This document shows, one piece after another, positions 33,195-41,815 of a stretch of 64,000 nt of DNA (position 1 is its first letter; each line of letters starts with the position of its first letter). The position numbers and the translations under genes are program-made. The notes beneath the pieces were generated by a model. The model saw nothing but the letters and a program-made list of their open reading frames with translations. It ran no database searches and was not told the origin of the DNA. The stretch is from the NCBI RefSeq assembly GCF_028462495.1, contig NZ_JAQOWX010000006.1, positions 22,999-86,998 on the forward strand, read 5' to 3'. The stretch is from Roseateles_E sp005503085 (GTDB lineage Bacteria > Pseudomonadota > Gammaproteobacteria > Burkholderiales > Burkholderiaceae_C).

Positions 33195-33794
33195 ATGACC
33201 ATCGCTCTTGGACGCATCGCCGGCGGCAGCCTGGCCCGCCGGCGCGGGGGCTTGCTGCTGCTGATCGTGCTGCTGGCGCTGCCGCTGGGCTGGCGTCTGT
33301 TCGGGCCGCGCGGTATCGATGTGGAGCTCACGCGCAAGACCTGGCGCTTCGAGATCAAGGTCGAGAAACGGGTCGATGAAAGCGGCTCCGCCTGGTGCGA
33401 GGAGATGCCGGCCGGCGCCCGCGAGATCGAGCGCCGCCGGCTGGACGCCCCCGGCGGCGGCGCCGACCATTGCCGCTTCATGCAGCCGCAATGGCGCAGC
33501 CAGTACACGCTGCGCTCAGAAGGCGACGCGGCGACGCCGGTGCAATGGCCGCAGCCGGTGCTCAGCGAGCTGCCGCCGGACCGGCTCGGCGCCCAGCGCC
33601 TGGGCCAGCGCCAGGCCTTCTTCGAGGCACATCTGCGCGCCGGTGAGGGTCAGGTCTGGACCTGCAAGCTCAGCGAGGCGCACTGGTCGGCACTGGCGCT
33701 GGGCACCAAGCTGCGGCTGCAGATCGATCGCCGGGGCGTGGCGGACTGCGCGAGCCTGATGCCACGCGCTCGTGCGCCGACTCAGTCTGGCTGA
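33195..33794 (+). CDS. Hypothetical membrane-anchored protein
   Basis: 199 residues. A single hydrophobic anchor near 19-36 (GGLLLLIVLLALPLGWRLFG) is followed by a mixed, probably periplasmic domain. It starts IDVELTRKTWRFEIKVEKRVDESGSAWCEEMP and carries four Cys, which could pair. The family is not recognised by me, but the pattern resembles Burkholderiales proteins with names like 'hypothetical protein'. The ATG at 33195 starts the basic N-terminus before the anchor. It is divergent from the ankyrin gene, and its last 13 bases overlap the convergent LysR gene. Confidence 0.65.
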   Translation: MTIALGRIAGGSLARRRGGLLLLIVLLALPLGWRLFGPRGIDVELTRKTWRFEIKVEKRVDESGSAWCEEMPAGAREIERRRLDAPGGGADHCRFMQPQWRSQYTLRSEGDAATPVQWPQPVLSELPPDRLGAQRLGQRQAFFEAHLRAGEGQVWTCKLSEAHWSALALGTKLRLQIDRRGVADCASLMPRARAPTQSG

Positions 33795-34699
33795 ACTCGC
33801 TGCCCCTCCAGCAAGGGCAGCCAGGCCCGCGTGCCCTCGTACAGATGATCGAACAGCGCCTTGATACGCGGCACGGGGCGCAGCTCGACGCGGGTCAACA
33901 ACCAGAGTTCGCTGCGCCAATCGCGCGGCGGTTCGAAGACGCGCCGCAGGTTCGGATCGGCGTCGCCGAGATAGCAGGGCAAGGCGCCGAGGCCGACGCC
34001 GGCGCGCAGCAACTGGCGCACATTGACCAGCGAATTGGTCCGCATCGCCACCTGGCGAGCCAGGCCCTGGCGCTCGAGCCAGCGGGCCGAGCTCAGATGG
34101 GCCAGCTGATCATCGACGCCCACCCAGGGCAGGCTGTCGAGCCGGTCCGCCCGCACGCCGCCGAGCTTGCGTGAGCAATAGGCCGTGGCCTCGACCCGCG
34201 CCAGCCGCCGCCCGATCAGGGACTCCGGCGGCTTGCCGCCCGAACGCAGCGCGACATCGACCGCCCCCTGCTGCACATCGTCCATCGCATTGCCACTGCT
34301 CAGGCCCAGCTGGACCTGGGTGCGCGCCTGGTAGCTTGCCAGCAAGGGCGGCAGCAGCTCCTGCATCCAGGTATCGGCCACGCTGAGCCGCACCAGGCCG
34401 CCGGGCCAGGCCTGTCGGCCGCGCAGGCCCTCGGTGACCGTCTGCAGCTCGCTGCCCATGCGTTGCGCAAACTCGACCAGTTCGGCCCCGGCGCGGGTCG
34501 GCGCGTAGCCGGCACGCAGCCGCTCGAACAGCTGCACGCCCAGCCGCGCCTCCAGCGCCCGCAGGCGCCGGAACAGGGTCGCATGGCTCACCCGGCCGGC
34601 CTCGGCGGCGGCGGCGAGGCGCCCATGGCGGGCAATCTGCAGCACCACGCGCAGATCATCCCAATCGAGGTCGGAGTTGGCAGCAGCAGAGACGGTCAT
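33782..34699 (-). CDS. LysR family transcriptional regulator (divergent from paiB)
   Basis: 305 residues: N-terminal helix-turn-helix (DDLRVVLQIARHGRLAAAAEAGRVSHATLFRRLRALEARLG) and a LysR effector domain (GGLVRLSVADTWMQELLPPLL onward). The layout is closest to AmpR/YafC-like LysR proteins with short N-termini. It is read away from the paiB gene with only 89 bases between starts, the typical arrangement for a LysR regulator and its target. ATG at 34699 is chosen; one at 34720 is also in frame, and neither has a clear ribosome site. The effector is unknown. Confidence 0.9.
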   Translation of the reverse strand: MTVSAAANSDLDWDDLRVVLQIARHGRLAAAAEAGRVSHATLFRRLRALEARLGVQLFERLRAGYAPTRAGAELVEFAQRMGSELQTVTEGLRGRQAWPGGLVRLSVADTWMQELLPPLLASYQARTQVQLGLSSGNAMDDVQQGAVDVALRSGGKPPESLIGRRLARVEATAYCSRKLGGVRADRLDSLPWVGVDDQLAHLSSARWLERQGLARQVAMRTNSLVNVRQLLRAGVGLGALPCYLGDADPNLRRVFEPPRDWRSELWLLTRVELRPVPRIKALFDHLYEGTRAWLPLLEGQRVQPD

Positions 34700-34722
34700 A
34701 TTTGCAATGCTAGCGTTCAAAT
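34700..34722. promoter_or_regulatory. Candidate LysR operator between the LysR and paiB genes
   Basis: ATTTG (34700-34704) and CAAAT (34718-34722) are inverted arms around a central GCTAGC palindrome, an off-by-one dyad of the T-N11-A type used by LysR regulators. It adjoins the LysR start codon and lies 67 bases before paiB. Confidence 0.45.
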
Positions 34723-34788
34723 CTGCCGATCTGCGCCAGGTCTTGCGTTTCTAGACTGCGAGCATCGCAACCGCAGCACCGAATCCCC

Positions 34789-35424
34789 ATGTCGATGTAC
34801 GAAAGCCTGCCCTTCCAACCCGCCGCCGACAGCGAGATCGAGCGCCTGGTCGCCGCCCATCCGCTGGCCACCCTGGTCAGCAGCGACGCGGGCCGCATGC
34901 TCGCGACGCCCCTGCCGCTGATACTGCAGCGCGATGCGGACGGCAGCCGCGTCTTCATCGGCCATCTCGCCCGTCGCAACCCGCAGCACGAGATGCTCAA
35001 GCGCAATCCGAAAGCGCTGGCGACCTTCACCGGCGCGCAGGGCTATATCGCCAGCAGCTGGTTGCGCAGCCGCCGCTACGCGCCGACCTGGAACTACGAG
35101 TTCGTGCAGTTCGAGCTCGATGTGGCCCTCATCGACACGCCCGAGGAGACGCTGTTCGCGCTCGACACGCTGATCGCGCATGTCGAGGCGCCCTACCCGA
35201 ACCCCTGGCGCAGCGCCGAGATGGGCCCGCGGCGCGAACAGCTGGCGCAATACATCGTGCCCTTTCGTGCGCGCGTGATCGAGGCTCGCGCGCAGTTCAA
35301 GCTCGGCCAGGGGGATCCGGCAGAAGCGCTCGAGGACACGCACGCGGCGCTGGCACGCTACGGGCAGTTCGAGCTGGCCGAGGCGATGCGCAGGCATGAG
35401 CGGCTTCTTGCCGCGCAAGGCTGA
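34789..35424 (+). CDS. PaiB-like FMN-binding negative transcriptional regulator
   Basis: 211 residues of the PaiB family, a split-barrel flavin-binding fold. MYESLPFQPAADSEIERLVAAHPLATLVSS is the standard start. HLARRNPQHEML is the conserved loop, and GAQGYIASSWLRSRRYAPTWNYEFVQFEL is the family core. In Bacillus PaiB was described as a repressor of sporulation and protease genes; in proteobacteria it is probably a flavin or haem-binding enzyme. It is the likely target of the divergent LysR gene. A strong bidirectional terminator follows. Confidence 0.9.
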   Translation: MSMYESLPFQPAADSEIERLVAAHPLATLVSSDAGRMLATPLPLILQRDADGSRVFIGHLARRNPQHEMLKRNPKALATFTGAQGYIASSWLRSRRYAPTWNYEFVQFELDVALIDTPEETLFALDTLIAHVEAPYPNPWRSAEMGPRREQLAQYIVPFRARVIEARAQFKLGQGDPAEALEDTHAALARYGQFELAEAMRRHERLLAAQG

Positions 35425-35429
35425 CCAGA

Positions 35430-35456
35430 AAAAAGGCCGGCAATGCCGGCCTTTCT
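35430..35456. terminator. Bidirectional terminator between paiB-like gene and lpdA
   Basis: Ten-base stem AAAGGCCGGC / GCCGGCCTTT with an AAT loop, flanked by A-rich sequence on the left and TTTCT on the right. It would stop transcription in both directions and lies between two convergent genes. Confidence 0.9.
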
Positions 35457-35472
35457 GACGAGGCGGATGAAC

Positions 35473-37260
35473 TCAGCGCCGCGCCGGCGGCACGTCCGTG
35501 CAGGAGCCATGCGCCACTTCCGCAGCCAGGCCTATGCTTTCGCCCAGCGTGGGATGCGGATGGATGGTCTTGCCGATGTCCACCGCGTCGGCGCCCATCT
35601 CGATGGCCAGCGCGATCTCGCCGATCATGTCGCCGGCATGGGTGCCGACGATGCCGCCGCCGATGATGCGGTGCGACTCTTCATCAAACAGCAGCTTGGT
35701 GAAGCCCTCGTCGCGGCCGTTGGCGATGGCCCGACCGGAGGCCGACCAGGGCAGCAGGCCCTTCTTGATCTTGATGCCCTTGGCCTTGGCCTCCTCCTCG
35801 GTGATGCCCACCCAGGCCACCTCGGGGTCGGTATAGGCCACGCTGGGAATCACGCGGGCGTCGAACTGCGCCTTGGCCAGATTGGCGTCGCCCAACAGTT
35901 CGCCGGCAATCACTTCGGCCGCCACATGGCCCTCATGCACGGCCTTGTGCGCCAGCATGGGCTGGCCGACCAGGTCGCCGATCGCGAACACATTGGCGAC
36001 ATTGGTGCGCATCTGCACATCCACCGGAATGAAGCCGCGCTCGCTGACGATGACACCGGCCTTGTCGGCGCCGATCTTTTTGCCATTCGGCGTGCGGCCC
36101 ACGGCCTGCAGCACCAGGTCGTAGACCTGGGGCTCCTTGGGTGCGCCCTCGCCTTCGAAGGTGACCTTGATGCCTTCGGGCGTTGCCTCGGCTGCCACCG
36201 TCTTGGTGTTCAGCATGATGTTGTCGAAGCGCGGCGCATTCATCTTCTGCCAGACCTTGACCAGGTCGCGATCGGCGCCGGTCATCAGCGTGGGCAGCAT
36301 CTCCACCACATCCAGGCGCGCGCCCAGCGTGCTGTAGACCGTGCCCATCTCCAGGCCGATGATGCCGCCGCCGACGATCAGCATGCGCTTCGGCTTGGTC
36401 GTCAGCTCCAGCGCGCCGGTCGAGTCGATCACGCGTGGATCCTGCGGCATGAAGGGCAGGCGCACGGCCTGCGAACCGGCCGCCAGGATGATGCGCTTGA
36501 ACTTCAGCGTCTGGGTCTTGCCGGTCTTCTCCTGGCCCTCGCCCGCCGTCTCTTCGACGCTCAGGTGGTTCGCATCCAGCAGCGAGCCATAGCCACGCAC
36601 CACCGTGACCTTGCGCATCTTGGCCATCATGGCCAGACCGCCGGTCAGCTTGCCGATGACCTTCTGCTTGTGCTTGAGCAGCTTGGGCAGCTCGACCGTG
36701 GGCTCGCTGAAGGTCACGCCCAGATCGGCGAAGTGTTTCACCTCGTCCATCACCGCCGCGACGTGCAGCAGGGCCTTGGACGGAATGCAGCCGACATTCA
36801 GGCAGACGCCGCCCAGTGTCGTGTAGCGCTCGACCAGGGCCACCTTCAGACCCAGGTCGGCGGCGCGGAAAGCGGCCGAATAGCCACCAGGGCCGCCGCC
36901 CAGCACGACCAGGTCGTACTCGCCGTCGGCACTGCCCGCAAAGCTGGCAGCCGTCGGCGCAACGGCGGGTGGCGCTGCCGGTGCGGCAGCAGGTGACGGC
37001 GCGGGCGCTGGTGCAGCGGCCGCATCCGATTCCAGCATCAGCACCAGGCTGCCCTGATTCACCACATCGCCGACCTTGAGCTTCAGCTCCTTGACGACGC
37101 CGGCGTGCGTCGACGGGATCTCCATCGAGGCCTTGTCGCTCTCCACCGTAATCAGGCTTTGCTCGACCTTGATGGTGTCGCCGGCCTTGACCAGCAGTTC
37201 GATCACCGCGACGTCCTTGAAGTCGCCGATGTCCGGGACTTTCACTTCAATCAATGCCAT
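35473..37260 (-). CDS. lpdA: Dihydrolipoamide dehydrogenase (E3) with N-terminal lipoyl domain
   Basis: Reoxidises the lipoyl arms of pyruvate dehydrogenase with FAD and NAD. 595 residues. Lipoyl domain at 1-80 with Lys43 in ESDKASME, an Ala/Pro linker (about 80-110), then the flavoprotein. FAD site VVLGGGPGGYSAAFRAA, redox disulfide GGVCLNVGCIPSK, NAD site IVGGGIIGLEMG, and the C-terminal His-Glu pair in HPHPTLGES. The extra lipoyl domain is typical for E3 of beta-proteobacterial PDH. GGGGAG precedes the start. It lies 16 bases after aceF. Confidence 0.97.
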   Translation of the reverse strand: MALIEVKVPDIGDFKDVAVIELLVKAGDTIKVEQSLITVESDKASMEIPSTHAGVVKELKLKVGDVVNQGSLVLMLESDAAAAPAPAPSPAAAPAAPPAVAPTAASFAGSADGEYDLVVLGGGPGGYSAAFRAADLGLKVALVERYTTLGGVCLNVGCIPSKALLHVAAVMDEVKHFADLGVTFSEPTVELPKLLKHKQKVIGKLTGGLAMMAKMRKVTVVRGYGSLLDANHLSVEETAGEGQEKTGKTQTLKFKRIILAAGSQAVRLPFMPQDPRVIDSTGALELTTKPKRMLIVGGGIIGLEMGTVYSTLGARLDVVEMLPTLMTGADRDLVKVWQKMNAPRFDNIMLNTKTVAAEATPEGIKVTFEGEGAPKEPQVYDLVLQAVGRTPNGKKIGADKAGVIVSERGFIPVDVQMRTNVANVFAIGDLVGQPMLAHKAVHEGHVAAEVIAGELLGDANLAKAQFDARVIPSVAYTDPEVAWVGITEEEAKAKGIKIKKGLLPWSASGRAIANGRDEGFTKLLFDEESHRIIGGGIVGTHAGDMIGEIALAIEMGADAVDIGKTIHPHPTLGESIGLAAEVAHGSCTDVPPARR

Positions 37261-38920
37261 GTTCTTCGCTCCCCGATCAGAGTGCAATGCGGCGGAAGTC
37301 CGCCAGCAAGGACGCGAAATAGACATTGAAGCGGGCCGCAGCCGCGCCGTCGATCACGCGGTGGTCCCAGCTCAGGCTCAGCGGCAGGATCAGGCGCGGC
37401 TGGAAGGCCTTGCCGTCCCAGACCGGCTCGATGCTGCTCTTGCAGACGCCCATGATGGCGACCTCGGGCGCGTTAATGATGGGCGTGAAGTACTTGCCAC
37501 CGATGCCGCCCAGCGACGAGATCGAGAAGCAGCCACCGCTCATATCGGCCGGACCCAGCTTGCCGTCGCGCGCCTTCTTGGCCAACTCGCCCATTTCCTG
37601 GCTGATCTGGAAGATGCCCTTCTTGTCGGCGTCCTTGATGACGGGCACGACCAGGCCGTTGGGCGTGTCGGCCGCGAAGCCGATGTGGAAGTAGTTCTTC
37701 AGCACCAGGGTGCCGTCGACGTCCAGCGAGCTGTTGAACTCGGGGAATTTCTTCAGCGCCGCGACGGCCGCCTTGATCATGAAGGCCAGCATCGTGACCT
37801 TGATGCCCGATTTCTCGTTTTCCTTATTGGTCGCGACGCGGAAGGCTTCCAGCTCGGTGATGTCCGCATCGTCGTGATTCGTCACATGCGGGATCACAAC
37901 CCAGTTGCGGTGCAGATTGGCGCCGCTGATCTTCTTGATGCGCGACAGCTCCTTGCGCTCGATGGGGCCGAACTTCTCGAAGTCGACCTTGGGCCAGGGC
38001 AGCAGGCCCGGCAGAGCGCCACCGGCGGCAGCAGCCGGAGCGACGGCCTTCTGCGCGGCGGTCTGAACGCTGCCGGCCATCACGGCCTTGACGAAACCCT
38101 GCACATCGGATTCAGTGATGCGGCCCTTGGCGCCCGAGCCCTTGACCTCGGCCAGCGGCACACCCAGCTCGCGCGCCAGCTTGCGGATGCTGGGCGAGGC
38201 ATGCGGCAGCTTGCCGCTCGGGGAACTCGGCTCATGGGCGGGCAAGGCAGCAGCCGGCGCAGCAGCGGCAACAGCCGGTGCCGCCGCAGGTGCGGCAGCC
38301 GGTGCAGGTGCCGCAGCCGGTGTCGCAAGGGCCGGTGTCGGGGCAGTGCCCTTCACCTCCAGCAGCGCCAGCAGCGTGCCCTTGGCGACCTTGTCACCGA
38401 CCTTGACCTTCAGGTCCTTGATCACGCCGGCGTGCGAGGACGGGATCTCCATCGAGGCCTTGTCGCTCTCGACCGTGATCAGGCTTTGCTCGACCTTGAC
38501 GGTGTCGCCGGCCTTGACCATCACCTCGATCACCGCGACCTCATCGAAATCGCCGATGTCAGGCACGACCACCTCGACCATGCCGCTGGCGGCAGGCGCG
38601 GCAGCGGGTGCCGGAGCGGCAGCGACGGGCGCGGGAGCCGGCGCTGCAGTGGCTGCAGGTGCTGGCGCAGCAGCGGCCGCGCCCTCGGCTTCCAGCAGCA
38701 GCACAACGCTGCCCTCATTGACCGTGTCACCGATCTTGACCCTGATCTCCTTGACGACGCCGGCGCCCGAGCTGGGGATCTCCATCGAGGCCTTGTCGCT
38801 CTCGACGGTGATCAGGCTCTGCTCGGCCTTGACCGTGTCGCCCACCTTGACCAGCAGCTCGATGACCGCCACGTCCTTGACGTCCCCGATGTCCGGGACC
38901 TTGACTTCTACCAATGCCAT
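37080..38920 (-). repeat. Three near-identical lipoyl-domain coding units
   Basis: Lipoyl units are encoded at about 37080-37260 (lpdA) and at about 38350-38581 and 38690-38920 (aceF). The segment coding for LITVESDKASMEIP and its flanks differs by only a few, mostly silent, bases between copies. This suggests recent exchange between the units as well as protein-level selection. Confidence 0.8.
37277..38920 (-). CDS. aceF: Dihydrolipoamide acetyltransferase (E2) of pyruvate dehydrogenase
   Basis: Core of the pyruvate dehydrogenase complex; transfers acetyl groups from lipoyl-Lys to CoA. 547 residues. Two lipoyl domains (Lys43 and Lys154, each in ESDKASME) are joined by Ala/Pro linkers. A peripheral-subunit-binding domain (SPSIRKLARELGVPLAEVKG, about 218-255) and a catalytic domain follow, ending in SLSWDHRVIDGA with the active-site His. 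The lipoyl units are nearly the same at DNA level. GGAGACAAC precedes the ATG at 38920, 25 bases after aceE. Second gene of aceE-aceF-lpdA. Confidence 0.97.
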   Translation of the reverse strand: MALVEVKVPDIGDVKDVAVIELLVKVGDTVKAEQSLITVESDKASMEIPSSGAGVVKEIRVKIGDTVNEGSVVLLLEAEGAAAAAPAPAATAAPAPAPVAAAPAPAAAPAASGMVEVVVPDIGDFDEVAVIEVMVKAGDTVKVEQSLITVESDKASMEIPSSHAGVIKDLKVKVGDKVAKGTLLALLEVKGTAPTPALATPAAAPAPAAAPAAAPAVAAAAPAAALPAHEPSSPSGKLPHASPSIRKLARELGVPLAEVKGSGAKGRITESDVQGFVKAVMAGSVQTAAQKAVAPAAAAGGALPGLLPWPKVDFEKFGPIERKELSRIKKISGANLHRNWVVIPHVTNHDDADITELEAFRVATNKENEKSGIKVTMLAFMIKAAVAALKKFPEFNSSLDVDGTLVLKNYFHIGFAADTPNGLVVPVIKDADKKGIFQISQEMGELAKKARDGKLGPADMSGGCFSISSLGGIGGKYFTPIINAPEVAIMGVCKSSIEPVWDGKAFQPRLILPLSLSWDHRVIDGAAAARFNVYFASLLADFRRIAL

Positions 38921-38945
38921 GTGTTGTCTCCGCGAGGCCGCTGAA

Positions 38946-41657
38946 TCAAGCGTACAGGGGGTTGATCTTGTCGGCCTTGATGCCGTACTTCGCAATCGCC
39001 TCGGCCACCTTGGCCAGCGGCAGCTTGCCTTCGTCGGCCAGCGACTTCAGCGCCGCCACGACGATGTAGTGGCGGTTGATCTCGAAATGCTCGCGCAGCT
39101 TGTAGCGGAAATCCGAGCGGCCGAAACCGTCGGTGCCCAGCACCTTGTAGCTGCGACCGGCCGGGATGAAGGCGCGGATCTGCTCGGCGTAGTTCTTCAT
39201 GTAGTCGGTCGACGCGATCACCGGGCCGCTGGTCTTGGCCAGCTGCTGGGCGACGAAGGACACGCGCGGTGCCTCGGTCGGGTGCAGCAGGTTCCAGCGC
39301 TCGGCGTCCTGGCCGTCGCGGGTCAGCTCGTTGAAGCTCGGGCAGCTCCAGACATGGGCGCTGACGCCCCAGTCGGCTTCCAGCAGCTTCTTGGCGGCCT
39401 GGCTCTCGCGCAGGATGGTGCCGGAACCCAGCAGGTTGACGACCGGCTTGCTCGTGTCGCCGGCCTGGTCCAGCAGATACATGCCCTTCAGGATCTGCTC
39501 CTCGGTGCCGGCCTGCAGGCCCGGCATCGGGTAGTTCTCGTTGAGCAGCGTGATGTAGAAGTAGACGTTCTCCTGCTTCTCGACCATGCGCTTGAGGCCG
39601 CTGTGCAGGATCACCGCCACTTCGTGGGCGAAGCTCGGGTCGTAGCTGATGCAGTTCGGGATCGTGCCGGCCAGGATATGGCTGTGACCGTCCTCATGCT
39701 GCAGGCCTTCGCCGTTCAGCGTGGTGCGGCCCGAGGTACCGCCGAGCAGGAAGCCGCGCGCCTGCATATCGCCGGCGGCCCAGGCCAGGTCGCCGATGCG
39801 CTGGAAGCCGAACATCGAGTAGTAGACATAGAACGGGATCATCACGCGGTTGTTCGTCGAGTACGACGTTGCCGCAGCGATCCAGCTGGCCATGCCACCG
39901 GCCTCGTTGATGCCTTCTTGCAGGATCTGGCCGGCCTTGTCCTCGCGGTAGTACATCACCTGGTCCTTGTCGACCGGGGTGTAGAGCTGGCCCTTGGGGT
40001 TGTAGATGCCGATCTGGCGGAACAGGCCTTCCATGCCGAAGGTGCGCGCCTCGTCGACCAGGATGGGCACGGTGCGCGGGCCCAGCGCCGGGTCGCGCAG
40101 CAGCTGGGTCAGGAAACGCACATAGGCCTGTGTGGTCGAGATCTCGCGGCCCTCGGCCGTCGGCTCCAGCACCGCCTTGAAGGTGTCCAGCGGCGGCACG
40201 GTGAAGCTCTCCTCGGCCTTGACGCGGCGCTGCGGCAGATAACCACCCAGGGCCTGGCGACGCTCGTGCAGATAGCGCATCTCCGGCGTGTCCTCGGCCG
40301 GCTTGTAGTAAGGCAGCTTGGGCAGCTCGCTGTCGGGGATGGGGATGTTGAAGCGGTCGCGGATGTACTTGATGTCCTCGTCCGACAGCTTCTTGGTCTG
40401 GTGCACGGTGTTCTTGCCCTCACCGGCCTTGCCCATGCCATAGCCCTTGACGGTCTTGACCAGCAGCACGGTGGGTTGGCCCGTGGTGTTGTGGTGGGCG
40501 GCATGGAAAGCCGCATAGACCTTCTCGGGCTGGTGGCCACCGCGGCGCAGCTCGAACACTTCCTCGTCGCTCATGTGCTCGACCAGCTTCGCCGTCTCCG
40601 GATACTTGCCGAAGAAGTTCTTGCGCACGAAAGCGCCGTCATTGGCCTTCATGGCCTGGTAGTCGCCGTCCAGCGTCTCCATCATCAGCTGCTTGAGCTT
40701 GCCGCTCTTGTCGCGCGCCAGCAGGGCGTCCCAGCCATTGCCCCACAGCAGCTTGATCACGTTCCAGCCGCTGCCGCGGAATTCGCTCTCCAGCTCCTGC
40801 ACGATCTTGCCGTTGCCGCGCACCGGGCCGTCCAGGCGCTGCAGATTGCAGTTGACGACAAAGACCAGGTTGTCGAGGTTCTCGCGGGCGGCCAGGCCGA
40901 TCGCGCCCAGCGATTCGGGCTCGTCCATCTCGCCGTCGCCGCAGAACACCCAGACCTTGCGGTTGGCGGTATCGGCAATGCCGCGGGCATGCAGATACTT
41001 CAGGAAACGCGCTTGGTAGATCGCCATCAGCGGGCCCAGGCCCATCGAGACGGTCGGGAACTGCCAGAACTCGGGCATCAGCTTGGGATGCGGATAGCTG
41101 GACAGGCCCTTGCCGTCCACCTCCTGGCGGAAGCTGTCGAGCTGGGCCTCGGTCAGACGGCCCTCCAGATAGGCGCGGGCGTAGATGCCGGGCGCGCTAT
41201 GGCCCTGGATATAAAGCAGGTCGCCGCCGTGGCCCTCGCTCTCGGCGTGCCAGAAATGGTTGAAACCGGCGCCGAACATACTGGCCACCGAGGCAAAGGA
41301 GCCGATATGGCCGCCCAGATCGCCGCCGTCTTCCGGGTTCAGGCGATTGGCCCGCACCACCATGGCCATCGCGTTCCAGCGCATGAAGGCACGCAGGCGC
41401 TTCTCGATCGCGATATTGCCCTGGCAATGGGCCTGCTGCTCCACCGGGATGGTGTTGACATAGGCGGTGTTGGCCGAGAACGGCACATCGATGCCGGCCT
41501 GACGGGCATGGCCGATCAGGGTCTCAAGCAGGAAATGCGCGCGCTCACCGCCCTCTTCACCAATCACGGCGGACAGCGCGTCCAACCACTCCTTGGTTTC
41601 CTGGGCATCGGTGTCGTTGGCGGCGGCGCCAAGAAAAGATTGCGGCTGCGCAGACAT
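38946..41657 (-). CDS. aceE: Pyruvate dehydrogenase E1 component, homodimeric type
   Basis: Decarboxylates pyruvate with thiamine diphosphate and acetylates E2. 903 residues, close to the usual 890. GHIGSFASVASMFGAGFNHFW and HGGDLLYIQGHSAPGIYAR are N-terminal active-site segments. The thiamine motif is GDGEMDEPES continuing to NCNLQRLDG. GFQRIGDLAWAAGDM and LQHEDGHSHI belong to the C-terminal domains. AAAGGAG precedes the ATG. First gene of the aceE-aceF-lpdA operon; 158 bases separate it from a divergent two-component system, with a long dyad in the gap. Confidence 0.98.
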   Translation of the reverse strand: MSAQPQSFLGAAANDTDAQETKEWLDALSAVIGEEGGERAHFLLETLIGHARQAGIDVPFSANTAYVNTIPVEQQAHCQGNIAIEKRLRAFMRWNAMAMVVRANRLNPEDGGDLGGHIGSFASVASMFGAGFNHFWHAESEGHGGDLLYIQGHSAPGIYARAYLEGRLTEAQLDSFRQEVDGKGLSSYPHPKLMPEFWQFPTVSMGLGPLMAIYQARFLKYLHARGIADTANRKVWVFCGDGEMDEPESLGAIGLAARENLDNLVFVVNCNLQRLDGPVRGNGKIVQELESEFRGSGWNVIKLLWGNGWDALLARDKSGKLKQLMMETLDGDYQAMKANDGAFVRKNFFGKYPETAKLVEHMSDEEVFELRRGGHQPEKVYAAFHAAHHNTTGQPTVLLVKTVKGYGMGKAGEGKNTVHQTKKLSDEDIKYIRDRFNIPIPDSELPKLPYYKPAEDTPEMRYLHERRQALGGYLPQRRVKAEESFTVPPLDTFKAVLEPTAEGREISTTQAYVRFLTQLLRDPALGPRTVPILVDEARTFGMEGLFRQIGIYNPKGQLYTPVDKDQVMYYREDKAGQILQEGINEAGGMASWIAAATSYSTNNRVMIPFYVYYSMFGFQRIGDLAWAAGDMQARGFLLGGTSGRTTLNGEGLQHEDGHSHILAGTIPNCISYDPSFAHEVAVILHSGLKRMVEKQENVYFYITLLNENYPMPGLQAGTEEQILKGMYLLDQAGDTSKPVVNLLGSGTILRESQAAKKLLEADWGVSAHVWSCPSFNELTRDGQDAERWNLLHPTEAPRVSFVAQQLAKTSGPVIASTDYMKNYAEQIRAFIPAGRSYKVLGTDGFGRSDFRYKLREHFEINRHYIVVAALKSLADEGKLPLAKVAEAIAKYGIKADKINPLYA

Positions 41658-41702
41658 GCTTGTCTCCTTTTATTGAGGGCTGACTCTAAAAGCGTTTCGC
41701 GC

Positions 41703-41730
41703 GGAGTGTCGCACAAGTTCGCAACACTCC
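41703..41730. promoter_or_regulatory. Long dyad operator candidate between aceE and the sensor kinase
   Basis: GGAGTGT at 41703-41709 mirrors ACACTCC at 41724-41730, and inner bases also match as GC near each arm, giving an imperfect 28-base dyad. It lies 46 bases before the aceE start and 86 before the kinase start, suitable for control of both divergent promoters. The binding protein is unknown; the neighbouring response regulator is the obvious candidate. Confidence 0.55.
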
Positions 41731-41815
41731 CAAATTGCGCGAGTGCATTCCGCATAATGAAACAACAGGGAATGCGCCGAGGCTGAGGCCTGGCTGGCGC
41801 CGGGATAATCGGGCC

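Noticed and set aside
38088..41786. A very long open frame antisense to aceE and aceF (about 1230 codons).
   Set aside because: It is the mirror of two highly conserved genes. Its translation is dominated by Ala, Val, Leu and Gln from GC-rich codon bias and has no known domain.
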